From assembly GCA_024405335.1 (NCBI GenBank), contig JAKSOX010000003.1, positions 1-29,561 of the forward strand: DNA of 29,561 nt, read 5' to 3'. Of the stretch, positions 1 to 11,146 are shown piece by piece (the stretch's first letter is position 1; the number at the start of each line of letters is the position of its first letter). The notes under the pieces are model-generated. The model worked only from the letters and a program-made list of their open reading frames with translations. It searched no databases and was not told the origin of the DNA. Source of the DNA: Kiritimatiellia bacterium (GTDB taxonomy: Bacteria > Verrucomicrobiota > Kiritimatiellia > RFP12 > UBA1067). Position numbers and translations under genes: made by a program.

Positions 1-2
1 CG

Positions 3-890
3 ATGTTCGACCTTCAGGAGAAGGGCGAGAACTTCATGTTCATCGCGAATTTCCACGCGATGACCACGGTGCGCGACGGCGCGGCGCTGCGCGACGCCAC
101 GCGCGACGTGGCGCTCGACTACCTCGCGTGCGGCCTCGATCCCGAGAAGTCGGTGATCTACCGCCAGTCGGACGTGCCCGAAGTGCAGGAGCTCGCGTGG
201 TACCTTTCGTGCCTCACGCCGATGGGCCTGCTGGAGCGCTGCCACAGCTACAAGGACAAAATGGCGCACGGCTTCGAGGCGACGCACGGGCTTTTCGCCT
301 ATCCCGTGCTGATGGCGGCCGACATCCTGATCATGCAGTCCGACCTCGTGCCGGTGGGCAAGGACCAGAAGCAGCACCTGGAAGTGACGCGCGACCTCGC
401 GCAGAAGTTCAACAACGCCTACGGCGAAATCTTCAAAATGCCGGACGCGTACATTCCCGAAACCGTCGCCACGATTCCGGGCACGGACGGGCAGAAGATG
501 TCCAAGAGCTACCACAACACGATCGAGCTCTTCGAGCCGGCCGGCGCCATCAAAAAGAAGGTGATGGGCATCGTGACGGACTCGAAGACCATGGAAGAGC
601 CCAAGGAGCCGGAAGGCAATTCCATCTACGAACTCTACAAGCTCTTCGCGACGCCCGGCGAAGTGGCGGAAATGGCCGCCAGTTTCCGCGCCGGCAACTA
701 CGGCTACGGCCACGCCAAGAAAGCGCTGCTGGCGGCGTACCACCGCCTGTTCGACCCGTTCCGCGCGCGCCGCGAAGAACTCGCGAAGGACCCCGACGCG
801 CTCGAGGACGTGCTGAAGGCCGGCGCGGCCAAGGCGCGCGCGGCGGCCGCCCCCACGATGGAAAAGGTCCGCCGCGCGGTGGGACTCTGA
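3..890 (+). CDS. trpS: Tryptophanyl-tRNA synthetase, 5'-truncated by the window edge
   Basis: Class I aminoacyl-tRNA synthetase that charges tRNA-Trp with tryptophan in the cytoplasm. The visible 295 residues hold the class I signature GQKMSKS (KMSKS codons at 495-509), which contacts ATP, and the TrpRS-typical stretches DQKQHLEVTRDLA and SYHNTIELF. The first codon in the window reads ATG but is internal: the N-terminal HIGH-type motif and the first Rossmann strand, a few tens of residues, lie upstream. The C-terminal helical anticodon-binding region ends normally at TGA 888-890. The next gene starts 22 bp later, so co-transcription with guaB is likely. Family assignment is secure; only the missing start is unknown. 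Confidence 0.96.
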   Translation: MFDLQEKGENFMFIANFHAMTTVRDGAALRDATRDVALDYLACGLDPEKSVIYRQSDVPEVQELAWYLSCLTPMGLLERCHSYKDKMAHGFEATHGLFAYPVLMAADILIMQSDLVPVGKDQKQHLEVTRDLAQKFNNAYGEIFKMPDAYIPETVATIPGTDGQKMSKSYHNTIELFEPAGAIKKKVMGIVTDSKTMEEPKEPEGNSIYELYKLFATPGEVAEMAASFRAGNYGYGHAKKALLAAYHRLFDPFRARREELAKDPDALEDVLKAGAAKARAAAAPTMEKVRRAVGL

Positions 891-900
891 TTTGGAAAAC

Positions 901-905
901 AGGAA
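901..905 (+). promoter_or_regulatory. Ribosome binding site that fixes the guaB start
   Basis: AGGAA lies 7 nt before ATG 913. A TTG at 892 is in the same frame and would add seven residues, but it sits 1 nt after the trpS stop with no suitably spaced purine-rich site. ATG 913 is therefore preferred. Confidence 0.6.
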
Positions 906-912
906 CGCAAAC

Positions 913-2412
913 ATGCAAAACAAGTATCTCGACGCATTCATGAAGACCTTCCCGTTCGAAGGCCTCACCTACGACGACGTCACGCTCGTGACCCAATACG
1001 CGGACTTCCTGCCGGACGACGCGTCGCTCGTGACGCAGCTCACGAGCCGCCAGAAGATGAACGTGCCGTTCATCTCCGCGGCGATGGACACCGTGACCGA
1101 GGCGCCGATGGCGATCGCGATGGCGCTCGCCGGCGGCATCGGCGTGATCCACAAAAACCTCGAAGAAGACGACCAGGCGAAGGAAGTCGCGAAGGTGAAG
1201 AACTACCTCAACGGCCTCATCGCGAACCCCGTGTGCTTCCACGAGACGGACGACATTTCGTTCCTCCGTTCCGAGAAGAAGCGCCTGGGGCTCAAGTTCA
1301 ACGGCTTCCCCGTGCTGGACGCGCAGGAACGCCTCGTGGGCATGATCACCGGCAGCGACATGCGCTTCGCGCCGATGGACGCGATGACGCTCAAGGACGT
1401 GATGCAGACGAACCTCATCACCGCCAAGCCCGGAACGTCGCTCAAAAAGGCGTACGACATCATGCGCGCGAACAAGCTGGGCAAGCTTCCGCTCGTGGAC
1501 AAGGACGGTCGCGTCGCGGGCCTCTATTCGTTCACCGACGTGCAGCGCCTCGTCGAGAACCAGAACCCCACCTACAACTGCGACGACAAGTTCCGGCTGC
1601 GCGTTTCCGCGTCCGTTTCGGGCGGCAAAGGCGACCTCACGCGCATGGAGAAGCTCGCGGACGCGGGCGTGGACGTGGTGGTGGTGGATTCCGCCCACGG
1701 CCACACCAAGGGCATCATGGACATGACGAAGTACATCGTCAAGCATTTCCCGAAGGTGGACGTGATCGCCGGCAACATCGCCACCGGCGAAGCGGCCGTG
1801 GCGCTCGCCAAGTGCGGCGCGCACGCGGTGAAGGTGGGCATCGGCCCCGGGTCCATCTGCACGACGCGCGTCGTGTGCGGCGTGGGCATTCCGCAGCTGA
1901 CGGCCGTGTACAACGCGGCGAAGGCGCTGCGCGGCACGGGCGTGCCCGTGATCGCCGACGGCGGCATCAAGCTTTCCGGCGACGTGCCGAAGGCGCTCGT
2001 GGCGGGCGCGAGTTCGGTGATGCTCGGTTCCGTGCTCGCCGGCACCGAAGAGTCGCCGGGCGAGAAGATCCTCGCCAACGGCCGCAAGTACGTGGTGTAC
2101 CGCGGCATGGGTTCGATGGCGGCGCTCAAAAACGGCAAGGGTTCCCGCGCGCGCTACTTCCAGGACAACGAGTCGGAGGACGACCTCGTGCCGCAGGGCA
2201 TCGAGGGCATGGTGCCGTATTCGGGCCACGTGCGCGCGATCATGACGCAGTTCTGCGGCGGCCTCCGGGCGTCGCTCGGCTACTGCGGCACGAAGACGAT
2301 TCCCGAACTGCAGGCGCGCGGCAAGTTCTACCGCGTGACCGCCGCCGGCCAGCGCGAGGCGCGCCCGCACGACATCACCATCACGAAGGAAGCGCCGAAC
2401 TACCGCGCTTGA
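913..2412 (+). CDS. guaB: Inosine-5'-monophosphate dehydrogenase
   Basis: Oxidises IMP to XMP with NAD+, the first committed step of GMP synthesis, in the cytoplasm. The 499-residue protein has the standard layout: an N-terminal barrel segment with SAAMDTVTE (residues 56-63), a CBS-domain pair at about 100-215, then the second barrel half. The catalytic loop GIGPGSICTTR carries the nucleophilic Cys316, which forms the thioimidate. The phosphate-binding loop ADGGI (349-353) and the mobile flap segment YRGMGSMAAL (396-405) are present. Length matches bacterial IMPDH. It sits between trpS and gyrA with short gaps (22 and 35 bp), which suggests one transcript. No feature suggests the CBS-less form. 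Confidence 0.97.
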   Translation: MQNKYLDAFMKTFPFEGLTYDDVTLVTQYADFLPDDASLVTQLTSRQKMNVPFISAAMDTVTEAPMAIAMALAGGIGVIHKNLEEDDQAKEVAKVKNYLNGLIANPVCFHETDDISFLRSEKKRLGLKFNGFPVLDAQERLVGMITGSDMRFAPMDAMTLKDVMQTNLITAKPGTSLKKAYDIMRANKLGKLPLVDKDGRVAGLYSFTDVQRLVENQNPTYNCDDKFRLRVSASVSGGKGDLTRMEKLADAGVDVVVVDSAHGHTKGIMDMTKYIVKHFPKVDVIAGNIATGEAAVALAKCGAHAVKVGIGPGSICTTRVVCGVGIPQLTAVYNAAKALRGTGVPVIADGGIKLSGDVPKALVAGASSVMLGSVLAGTEESPGEKILANGRKYVVYRGMGSMAALKNGKGSRARYFQDNESEDDLVPQGIEGMVPYSGHVRAIMTQFCGGLRASLGYCGTKTIPELQARGKFYRVTAAGQREARPHDITITKEAPNYRA

Positions 2413-2447
2413 GCCGTTGACCGACCCGGTTTTGCGAGGATTCCGAC

Positions 2448-5005
<2,558 letters not shown>

Positions 5006-5009
<4 letters not shown>

Positions 5010-6772
5010 AGAAGATGTTGAGCGCCAACGAGGCTGTCGCCTGCGGCGCCGCCCAGGCCGGTTGCGTGGTGGCGAGCGCCTACCCGGGCACGCCGTCCAC
5101 CGAAATCCTCGAAAACGTCGCGAAGTTCAAGGACACGGTCAAGTGCGAATGGGCCGTGAACGAAAAGGTCGCCATGGAAACGGCGGTCGGCGCGTCCATC
5201 GCCGGCGCCCGCGCCCTCACGGCGATGAAGCACGTGGGCCTCAACGTGGCGATGGATCCGCTGATGACGTTCACCTACGTGGGCGCCACGGGCGGTCTCG
5301 TGATCGCCGTGGCGGACGATCCCGGCATGCACTCTTCGCAGAACGAGCAGGACAACCGCAACGTCGCGAAGTTCGCGCGCGCCCCGATGTTCGAACCTTC
5401 GGACAGCCAGGAGGCGTACGACATGGTGCAGGCGGCGTTCGAGACGTCCGAAAAGTTCCGGGTGCCGTGCTTCCTGCGTTTGACGACGCGCACGTCGCAC
5501 TCGAGTTCGCTGGTGGATCTCGGGAATTTCAAGCCCGCGCCGCATCCGCTCATTCCGTACAAGAAGGACATCACGCGGACGATTCCCGTGCCGGCGTTCG
5601 CGCGCGGACAGCGTCTCGCCGCGCAGAAGCGCGGCGAAGCGATGCAGAAGGCGGCGTCGAAGTCCAAGTTCAACCGCGTCGAAAAGGGAAAAGCCGCGCT
5701 GGGCATCGTCACGAGCGGCGTCGCCTACCAGTACGTGAAGGAGGTTTTCCCAGAGTATTCCATTCTGAAGCTCGGCTGGACGAACCCGTTCCCGCGCGAC
5801 CTCGTGGCGAAGTTCGCGAAGTCCGTGAAGAAGCTGCTCGTGGTGGAGGAACTCGACCCGTTTCTCGAAGAGCAGATCCGCGCGATGGGCATCAAGGTCG
5901 TGGAACACAAGACCGAGATGAACATGCTCGAGCTCAATCCGGACCGCGTGCAGAACCTGCGCCACGAGGTACTGAAGGACGTCCCCGCCGCCAAGAAGGC
6001 GAAGGCGCCCGCCGAGGCGCTTCCCACGCGTCCGCCGGTGCTGTGCGCGGGCTGCGGCCACCGCAGCGTGTTCCACGTGCTGCACAAGCTCGGCGCCACG
6101 GTCACGGGCGACATCGGCTGCTACACGCTCGGCGCGTTCGCGCCGCTGAACGCGATGGACACCACGATTTGCATGGGCGCGTCCATCGGCTGCGCCGCGG
6201 GCATGAAGAAGGCGGGCCACAAGGGCCGCATCTGCGCGGTGCTGGGCGATTCCACGTTCTTCCATTCCGGCATCACCGGCATTCTTTCCGCCCACTACAA
6301 CGGCACGCCCGTCACCACCGTGGTGCTGGACAACCGCATCACCGCGATGACCGGCCACCAGGACAACCCCGGCACCGGCAAAACGCTGCCGGGAGATCCG
6401 GCGCCCGTCGTGGAAATCGCGGACGTCGCCAAGGCCTGCGGTTTGAAGCGGGTCGTGAAGGTGAACGCGGACGATCTTGCCGAACTCGAAAAAGTGCTCA
6501 GGGAATCGATGGATTCCGAAGAAAGCGCGCTGGTCATCGCCCATGCGCCGTGCCGCATCGCGGCGAAGCTGACGAAGGCGGGGCTTTGCGAGGTTGATCC
6601 GGCGAAGTGCAAGGCCTGCGGCGCGTGCTTCAAGATGGGATGCCCCGCGATGACGCGCGGCGCGGAAGTGCGCAAGGGCTTCTTCCAGATGAAGATCGAT
6701 CCGTCGTTGTGCGCCGGGTGCACGCAGTGCTCTCAGGTGTGCAAGTTCGGCGCGATCAAGCGCGTGCGCTGA
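5006..6772 (+). CDS. iorA: Indolepyruvate:ferredoxin oxidoreductase, alpha subunit
   Basis: The alpha chain of IOR uses thiamine diphosphate to decarboxylate aryl-pyruvates (from Trp, Phe and Tyr) oxidatively to aryl-acyl-CoA, reducing ferredoxin. Over 588 residues it shows the pyrimidine-binding domain at the N-terminus (AYPGTPSTEI), a TPP-binding domain with CAGCGHRS and GDIGCYTLG (347-376) and GDST (414-417), and two C-terminal 4Fe-4S sets. The first is C535/C538/C541/C546 followed by Pro (CX2CX2CX4CP spacing); the second is C569/C572/C575/C579. ATG overlaps the gyrA stop, with GGAAGGA at 4988-4994 upstream. The beta subunit IorB, usually adjacent, is not encoded here; the next gene is unrelated. 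The enzyme points to anaerobic amino-acid metabolism. Confidence 0.93.
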
Positions 6773-6813
6773 TTCGCGCGTCATTCCGTTCGTCCGGCGG
6801 CATATCTTCGGTT

Positions 6814-7641
6814 ATGAAGAAAGCGTTTGCATCGTTCGCGTTGTTGGCTTTTCCGCTTTTCGCGGCGGAAGAGGATGAGACCGACGCGCCCGCGACTTTC
6901 GAACGGTATGCCATCATCCTCGAACGCATGCCGTTCGGCGAACCGCCGCCGGATTTCAATCCCGACGCGCCGCCGGGCGCGGGAACGGCGAAGACGGGCA
7001 TGAGCAAGGAAGAAGCGCAGGCCCAGGCCCAGCTCGAGCAGCAGCAACAGCAGCTCGTGCAGCAGCTTCGGGTGACGATGCTCAACGTCACGCCCGCGGG
7101 AAACGTCGCCGTGGGTTTCAACGCCGGCGAGCAGCACTATTATCTGTTGGCCGGACAGGAGAAGGACGGCTGGAAGGTCGTGGGCGCCGATCTCGAAACG
7201 AACGAGGCGACGTTCGAAAAGGACGAAATCGAGGTGACCGTGAAACTTGGCGGTCAGGCGAGCGCGGCCTCCGCGCGCGCCAAGACGCCCGTGTCGGCGC
7301 CGGAGGCGGCTGGCGCGGTTCCGTCCGCCGACGGCGGCGTCTCGCCAGTGTCGCGGCTTCGCATGCGCCGCCAACAGCGGCAGGCGGAGATGGAGCGCAA
7401 CCGGTTGGCCGCGGAAGAGGCGGCCGCGCGCGCCAAAAAAGCCGACGATGAGCTGAAAGCCAAGGCCGCAATGGAACAGGAGAGGGCCGAGCGCGAGAAA
7501 GAAGAGCGCGATGCGGAAATGAAGGCCCAACGCGAACGGTTGGAAAAGTTGGCGGAGGAATTGAAACGGCAGCGCGAAGAGGCGGCCGCAGCCAAGGCCA
7601 AGGAAGCGTCCGAAGAAGCGGGCGCGGAAGTTTCCGAATGA
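6814..7641 (+). CDS. Secreted protein with GspC/PilP-like segment and long charged helix, function unknown
   Basis: I do not recognise a named family with confidence. The 275-residue product begins with a Sec signal peptide (MKKAFASFALLAFPLFA, cleavage near residue 17-18). RYAIILERMPFGEPPP (31-46), a Gln-rich stretch (about 68-86) and a small beta-rich segment follow (about 86-146: VTMLNVTPAGNVAVGF, then LLAGQEKDGWKVVGAD). That pattern recalls the periplasmic homology regions of type II secretion or pilus proteins GspC and PilP; this is an inference from style only. Residues 181-268 are almost wholly Glu, Lys, Arg and Ala and should form a single charged helix or coiled coil. ATG 6814 is chosen because it gives the signal peptide; no good Shine-Dalgarno precedes it. 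The stop overlaps the next start as ATGA. Confidence 0.75.
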   Translation: MKKAFASFALLAFPLFAAEEDETDAPATFERYAIILERMPFGEPPPDFNPDAPPGAGTAKTGMSKEEAQAQAQLEQQQQQLVQQLRVTMLNVTPAGNVAVGFNAGEQHYYLLAGQEKDGWKVVGADLETNEATFEKDEIEVTVKLGGQASAASARAKTPVSAPEAAGAVPSADGGVSPVSRLRMRRQQRQAEMERNRLAAEEAAARAKKADDELKAKAAMEQERAEREKEERDAEMKAQRERLEKLAEELKRQREEAAAAKAKEASEEAGAEVSE

Positions 7642-8471
7642 CGGTTTCCCTGGAAAAATTCCGTGAGGACGTCGTGGAACGCGGCTCCTACCGGTCGTCG
7701 CGCGAGACGCTTGCACCGATTGCGCGCAAGCCGGGTTGGTGGACGACGTTTTCGTTCTCCTGGAGCGTGTTCGTGGTGTTCCCGTTTTGCGCCATCCGCG
7801 AATTTTTCCGTTCGCTCACCGTGGAGGTGTGGGCACGCCAGTGCTTCAAAACCGTGCAGAAGGCCGAGAAGTTCGGCATCCCCGTTTTGCTGGACGGCTG
7901 GGAAAACCGCGCAAACCACAAAGGCCCCGTGGTGTACCTTGCGAACCACATGTCCACGCTGGAAACGATCATGCTGCCTCCAGTGCTGCTCGCGTTCGGA
8001 CCGATCAACATATTCGTGAAGGCGTCGCTGTCGCATTTGCCATGTCTTGAAAAGGCCGCTGCGCACATGGGCCTCATTCCGCTTTCGCGCAAATCCCCGC
8101 GCGAGGACCTGATGCAGGTGTTTACGCGCGGCGTCGAGCAGATCAAGGCAGGCCATTCGATCCTCATCTTCCCGCAGGGAAGCCGCGAGAGGGTCTTTTC
8201 CCGCAAGGCGTATTCCTCCATCGGCGCGAAATTGGCCGAAAAGGCCGGCGTGCCCGTGGTGCCGATCGCGCTCAAGACGGACTGCGAACCAACGCGCCCG
8301 GACGGGAAAGGGTGGTTCAAGGATTTCGGCACGGTCGATCCGTCGAAGGACGTGCGCATCCGCTGCGGGGCGCCGATCGTCGGCAAGGCCAGGGACGTCC
8401 ACGAGAAGGTGTTCGCGTGGATCAAGGCGCAACTGGACGAGTGGGGCCTACCCACGGACGACGCCCGTTGA
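7638..8471 (+). CDS. Lysophospholipid acyltransferase family protein (PlsC-like)
   Basis: Probably a membrane-associated 1-acyl-sn-glycerol-3-phosphate acyltransferase or a relative acting in phospholipid synthesis. The 277-residue protein has a hydrophobic segment near 36-52 and then the acyltransferase blocks. Block I reads NHMSTLET, so the catalytic dyad is H104-X4-E109 instead of the usual HX4D. Block III reads FPQGSRER (178-185) instead of FPEGTR, and block IV is VPVVPIALKT (205-214). The HX4E form resembles the 'KHQSxWET' subgroup of this superfamily, which I recall as a natural variant. ATG overlaps the preceding stop (ATGA) and CGGAAG lies about 7 nt upstream. The exact acceptor substrate cannot be read from the sequence. 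Confidence 0.85.
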   Translation: MTVSLEKFREDVVERGSYRSSRETLAPIARKPGWWTTFSFSWSVFVVFPFCAIREFFRSLTVEVWARQCFKTVQKAEKFGIPVLLDGWENRANHKGPVVYLANHMSTLETIMLPPVLLAFGPINIFVKASLSHLPCLEKAAAHMGLIPLSRKSPREDLMQVFTRGVEQIKAGHSILIFPQGSRERVFSRKAYSSIGAKLAEKAGVPVVPIALKTDCEPTRPDGKGWFKDFGTVDPSKDVRIRCGAPIVGKARDVHEKVFAWIKAQLDEWGLPTDDAR

Positions 8472-8493
8472 CTTTCCGGAACGGAGCGCCGCC

Positions 8494-9390
8494 GTGGTGA
8501 AACGCAAAGTCCTCGTTTGGCTCGACTGGCCGGAAGATTGCTTCCGGGTCGAAGCGCCGCCGCGCGAATGCCCCGACGCCGTGGTGGTCAAAAGCGAGCG
8601 CGCCTTTTTGCGCGAACTTCCGGACGCGACGCACGCGATCGTGTGGAACTTCGAAAAGAAATGGTTCGCGCGCGCGCCGAAGTTGCGCGTGCTGGCGACG
8701 CCGGGCGCGGGGCGCGAACTCGTTCCCGCCGAGGCGGATCTGCCGCCGGGCGTGGTGAAATACCACGGCGAATACCACGGCGCCATCATGGCGGAAACGG
8801 TGCTCGCGTGCATGTTTGCCTGGGCGCGCGGCCTCTACGCCGCCTATGGCTGGCAGACGGGCGCGGACCGGCCGCGCAAACTGTGGCCGCGAGTCGACCT
8901 TTCGCCGCTTTGCCGCCGCGTCGCCGGCACCCGCGCCGTGGTGCTTGGCTACGGCCACGTGGGCCGCGCCATTGGCGCGCGGCTGCGCGCGAACGGCGTC
9001 GCCGTGAAGGGCGTCCGCCGGCGGAATTTCGGGGAGTTGCCGGCGGCGCTCGCGGACGCCGACTGGCTGGTGCTGGCGCTTCCGGGCGACACGGGCACGG
9101 ACGACGTCGTGGACGCGGAAACGCTCGCCCTTTTGCCGCCGCGCGCCGTGCTCGTGAACGTGGGCCGCGGAAACGCCGTGGAGGAACGCGCGCTCGTCCG
9201 GGCGCTCAAGCGCGGAAAGCTCGCGGCGGCGTTTTTGGACGTGTTCAAACGCGAACCGCTCGCGCCGGATTCGCCGCTTGCGGCGGACGGCGTCCCGAAC
9301 CTTTTCCGGCTGCCGCACGCGTCCGCGTTTTCGCCGGATTACATGGACCTGTTTTTCGCCGAGCTCAAGCGGCGCGGAGGTCTCGCTTGA
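8494..9390 (+). CDS. D-2-hydroxyacid dehydrogenase family protein
   Basis: NAD(P)-dependent oxidoreductase of the D-isomer-specific 2-hydroxyacid dehydrogenase family (the fold of SerA, PdxB and GhrA). In 298 residues it has the Rossmann motif GYGHVG (152-157), and the catalytic set appears as Arg225 in NVGRG, Glu254 in KREPL and His275 in LPHAS. It is somewhat short, mainly in the N-terminal substrate domain, and has no C-terminal ACT domain, so it is not a full-length SerA. GTG 8494 is chosen with GGAG at 8483-8486; a second GTG follows at once. Its last four bases overlap the next gene's TTG start. The substrate is unknown; the neighbouring glycosyltransferase gives no firm hint. Confidence 0.87.
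   Translation: MVKRKVLVWLDWPEDCFRVEAPPRECPDAVVVKSERAFLRELPDATHAIVWNFEKKWFARAPKLRVLATPGAGRELVPAEADLPPGVVKYHGEYHGAIMAETVLACMFAWARGLYAAYGWQTGADRPRKLWPRVDLSPLCRRVAGTRAVVLGYGHVGRAIGARLRANGVAVKGVRRRNFGELPAALADADWLVLALPGDTGTDDVVDAETLALLPPRAVLVNVGRGNAVEERALVRALKRGKLAAAFLDVFKREPLAPDSPLAADGVPNLFRLPHASAFSPDYMDLFFAELKRRGGLA
9376..9380 (+). promoter_or_regulatory. Strong Shine-Dalgarno that fixes a TTG start
   Basis: GGAGG lies 6 nt before TTG 9387, inside the end of the dehydrogenase gene. It supports TTG as the glycosyltransferase start; the first in-frame ATG (9411) would cut off the beta-1 strand of the nucleotide-binding fold. Confidence 0.7.
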
Positions 9391-10439
9391 CACCGCGCGC
9401 GAGCGTGATCATGCCGTGCCGGAACGCCGCCCGCACGCTGCCGTTCGCCGTCGAAAGCGTTTTGGCGTCTTCGTTCGCCGATTTGGAACTGCTGATTTCC
9501 GACGACGGCTCGACGGACGACACTGCGGACGTGATCGCGCGGTTCGTGCGCCGCGATTCGCGCGTGCGGGCCGTTTTCCCGCGGCGAGCCGGCGTTTCCG
9601 CCGCGCGCAACGCCGCCCTCGACGCCGCGCGCGGCGAGTGGGTGTTTTTCGTGGACGCGGACGATTTGTGGGCGGCGGACTGCTGCGAGAAGGTGTTGGC
9701 CCGTTTGGACGAAACGGGCGCGGACTACTGCCTGTTCGGTTGCGCCGTGCGCCGTCCCGACGGACGCGACTGGGAGACGGTGCCGCTCAAGAGCGCCCAG
9801 GAAATCGTCGGCAACGACGCCATCCGCGAGCGCTACCTGCCGCGCATTTTCGGCTATTCGTTCGACGACGTGCGCGCCTGGTACCGCGGCCGTCCGTTTT
9901 TCGCGGAGCGGGAAATGGCGCAGGTGTGGCGGGCCGCGTTCCGGCGCGACGCGATCGAACGCCACGGCGTCCGCTTCGACGAATCGCTCGCGCTGAACGA
10001 GGACGCCATGTTCAACGCCGAGTATTTGTTGCACGCCGAACGGATGACGTTTTTGGACGAACCGCTTTACTACTACGTCCAGGGCGCCGGCGGGCAGATG
10101 CGCACGGTGTCCGCGACGGCCGCGTATTTCGACAACAAAGCCCGGCTTCTCGCCAAACGCGAAGCGCTGGACGCGCTGTCCGGCGGGCGTCTGGGACCGC
10201 TCTACGCTGGGTCGTGCGTGCTGGGCGTCTTGGAAATGCTGGACGCCGCCCGTCGCGTGAAGGCGCCGTGGCCCGTGTGCAGAAGGGCGCTTAAGCGCTA
10301 CATGGAGGATCCTGTGGTGCAGGCGGCGCTCTCCCGATTCCCGTTGTCCGCGCGCCATCCGGGAATGCTGTTCGGAGTCGTGGCTCTGCGCTTGGGATTG
10401 GCCATGCCCATGATGCGGGCTTTCCACATTCTCGCATGA
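9387..10439 (+). CDS. Family 2 glycosyltransferase
   Basis: Cytoplasmic GT-A fold enzyme that transfers a sugar from a nucleotide-sugar donor, likely to a surface polysaccharide or lipid-linked glycan. The 350-residue product starts MTPRASVIMPCRNAARTL, the standard GT2 opening. DDGSTDDT (39-46) and the metal-binding motif FVDADDLW (88-95) follow, with LNEDAMF further along as the ED-type catalytic region. The start is TTG 9387, overlapping the previous stop as TTGA, with GGAGG 6 nt upstream. There are no transmembrane segments apart from a weakly hydrophobic C-terminus. Donor and acceptor cannot be told from the sequence. Confidence 0.9.
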   Translation: MTPRASVIMPCRNAARTLPFAVESVLASSFADLELLISDDGSTDDTADVIARFVRRDSRVRAVFPRRAGVSAARNAALDAARGEWVFFVDADDLWAADCCEKVLARLDETGADYCLFGCAVRRPDGRDWETVPLKSAQEIVGNDAIRERYLPRIFGYSFDDVRAWYRGRPFFAEREMAQVWRAAFRRDAIERHGVRFDESLALNEDAMFNAEYLLHAERMTFLDEPLYYYVQGAGGQMRTVSATAAYFDNKARLLAKREALDALSGGRLGPLYAGSCVLGVLEMLDAARRVKAPWPVCRRALKRYMEDPVVQAALSRFPLSARHPGMLFGVVALRLGLAMPMMRAFHILA

Positions 10440-10461
10440 CGATCCACCCTTGAAAAAAAGA

Positions 10462-10490
10462 TTGCCGTTTCAAAGCAAAAATATTATAAT
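10462..10490 (+). promoter_or_regulatory. Sigma-70-type promoter for the surface-repeat gene
   Basis: TTGCCG (10462-10467), a 17-bp spacer and a perfect TATAAT (10485-10490). The surrounding 60 bp are A/T-rich against the G+C-rich background. Expected transcription start is about 10496-10498, giving a leader of about 25 nt with AAAGGA (10509-10514) 7 nt before ATG 10522. The 82-bp gap between the genes holds nothing else and no terminator hairpin is visible. Confidence 0.8.
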
Positions 10491-10521
10491 GCCGCTGTTT
10501 TTCCATTCAAAGGATTAAGCC

Positions 10522-11127
10522 ATGAAGAAAATCGTTGTGAGTTTCGCGGTTGCCGTTCTTTGCGCGGGCGCTTGGGCCGAAGAGGACAAAGCGGCCGAAG
10601 CCGCGGCCGATGCCGATGCGAAGGCCGTTTCCGAGCAAAAGGAAGAGCCAGTTGCACATGTCGAAAAGGCGACTTGGCCTGTGTGGATTGCGTTCAATTC
10701 GCACAAGGAACTCGACGTGGTCGGCCTTCGTTTGACGCTTCCATACGGCTCCTGTGAAGGCATCACGGGTTTCGATCTCGGCTTGTTCGGTCGTTGCCGC
10801 TACATGGAAGGCGTCCAGATCAACTTGCTTCGCAACGACGTGCTGGACACGCTGGCGGGCTTCCAGATCGGTCTTTACAATTCCGTTGGCCGCGGCGATT
10901 TGTGGGGCGTGCAGGTGGGCCTTTGGAACGAAGTGCACTCGCTCACCGGGCTTCAGGTCGGCATCATCAACATCGCCGATTCCGTCAATGGCATTCAAGT
11001 CGGCTTGATCAACCGCGCGGAGACGATCTACGGCTTCCAGGTCGGCGGCGTCAACGTTATCCGCGAATCCGAAATGCCGTTCTGCCCGATCGTCAACATC
11101 GGGTTGGACTTGTTCTCCGAACCTTGA
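10522..11127 (+). CDS. Secreted LA_2272-like surface-repeat protein
   Basis: The 201-residue product has a Sec signal peptide (cleavage after AWA, residue 19), then a low-complexity Ala/Glu/Asp linker (20-48). Residues 83-180 form seven short repeats of the type G-hydrophobic-Q-(V/I)-G-L-x-N. They begin at Gly83, 97, 113, 129, 143, 157 and 171, so the period is 14-16 residues; examples are GVQVGLWN, GLQVGIIN and GIQVGLIN. This resembles the LA_2272 surface-repeat family described from Leptospira and found in PVC genomes. The regular period suggests a beta-solenoid or outer-membrane beta structure, which is inference. It has its own promoter and Shine-Dalgarno and may lead the transcript into the DUF1015 gene 19 bp downstream. 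Confidence 0.8.
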   Translation: MKKIVVSFAVAVLCAGAWAEEDKAAEAAADADAKAVSEQKEEPVAHVEKATWPVWIAFNSHKELDVVGLRLTLPYGSCEGITGFDLGLFGRCRYMEGVQINLLRNDVLDTLAGFQIGLYNSVGRGDLWGVQVGLWNEVHSLTGLQVGIINIADSVNGIQVGLINRAETIYGFQVGGVNVIRESEMPFCPIVNIGLDLFSEP

Positions 11128-11146
11128 CGCACGAGGCGCACGCCAA

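Noticed and set aside
892..912. TTG start extending guaB by seven residues
   Set aside because: No spaced Shine-Dalgarno, whereas ATG 913 has AGGAA 7 nt upstream and gives the usual IMPDH N-terminus.
6803..6808. TATCTT as a -10 box for the secreted protein at 6814
   Set aside because: It ends 5 nt before the start codon and has no -35; the gene is more likely read through from iorA.
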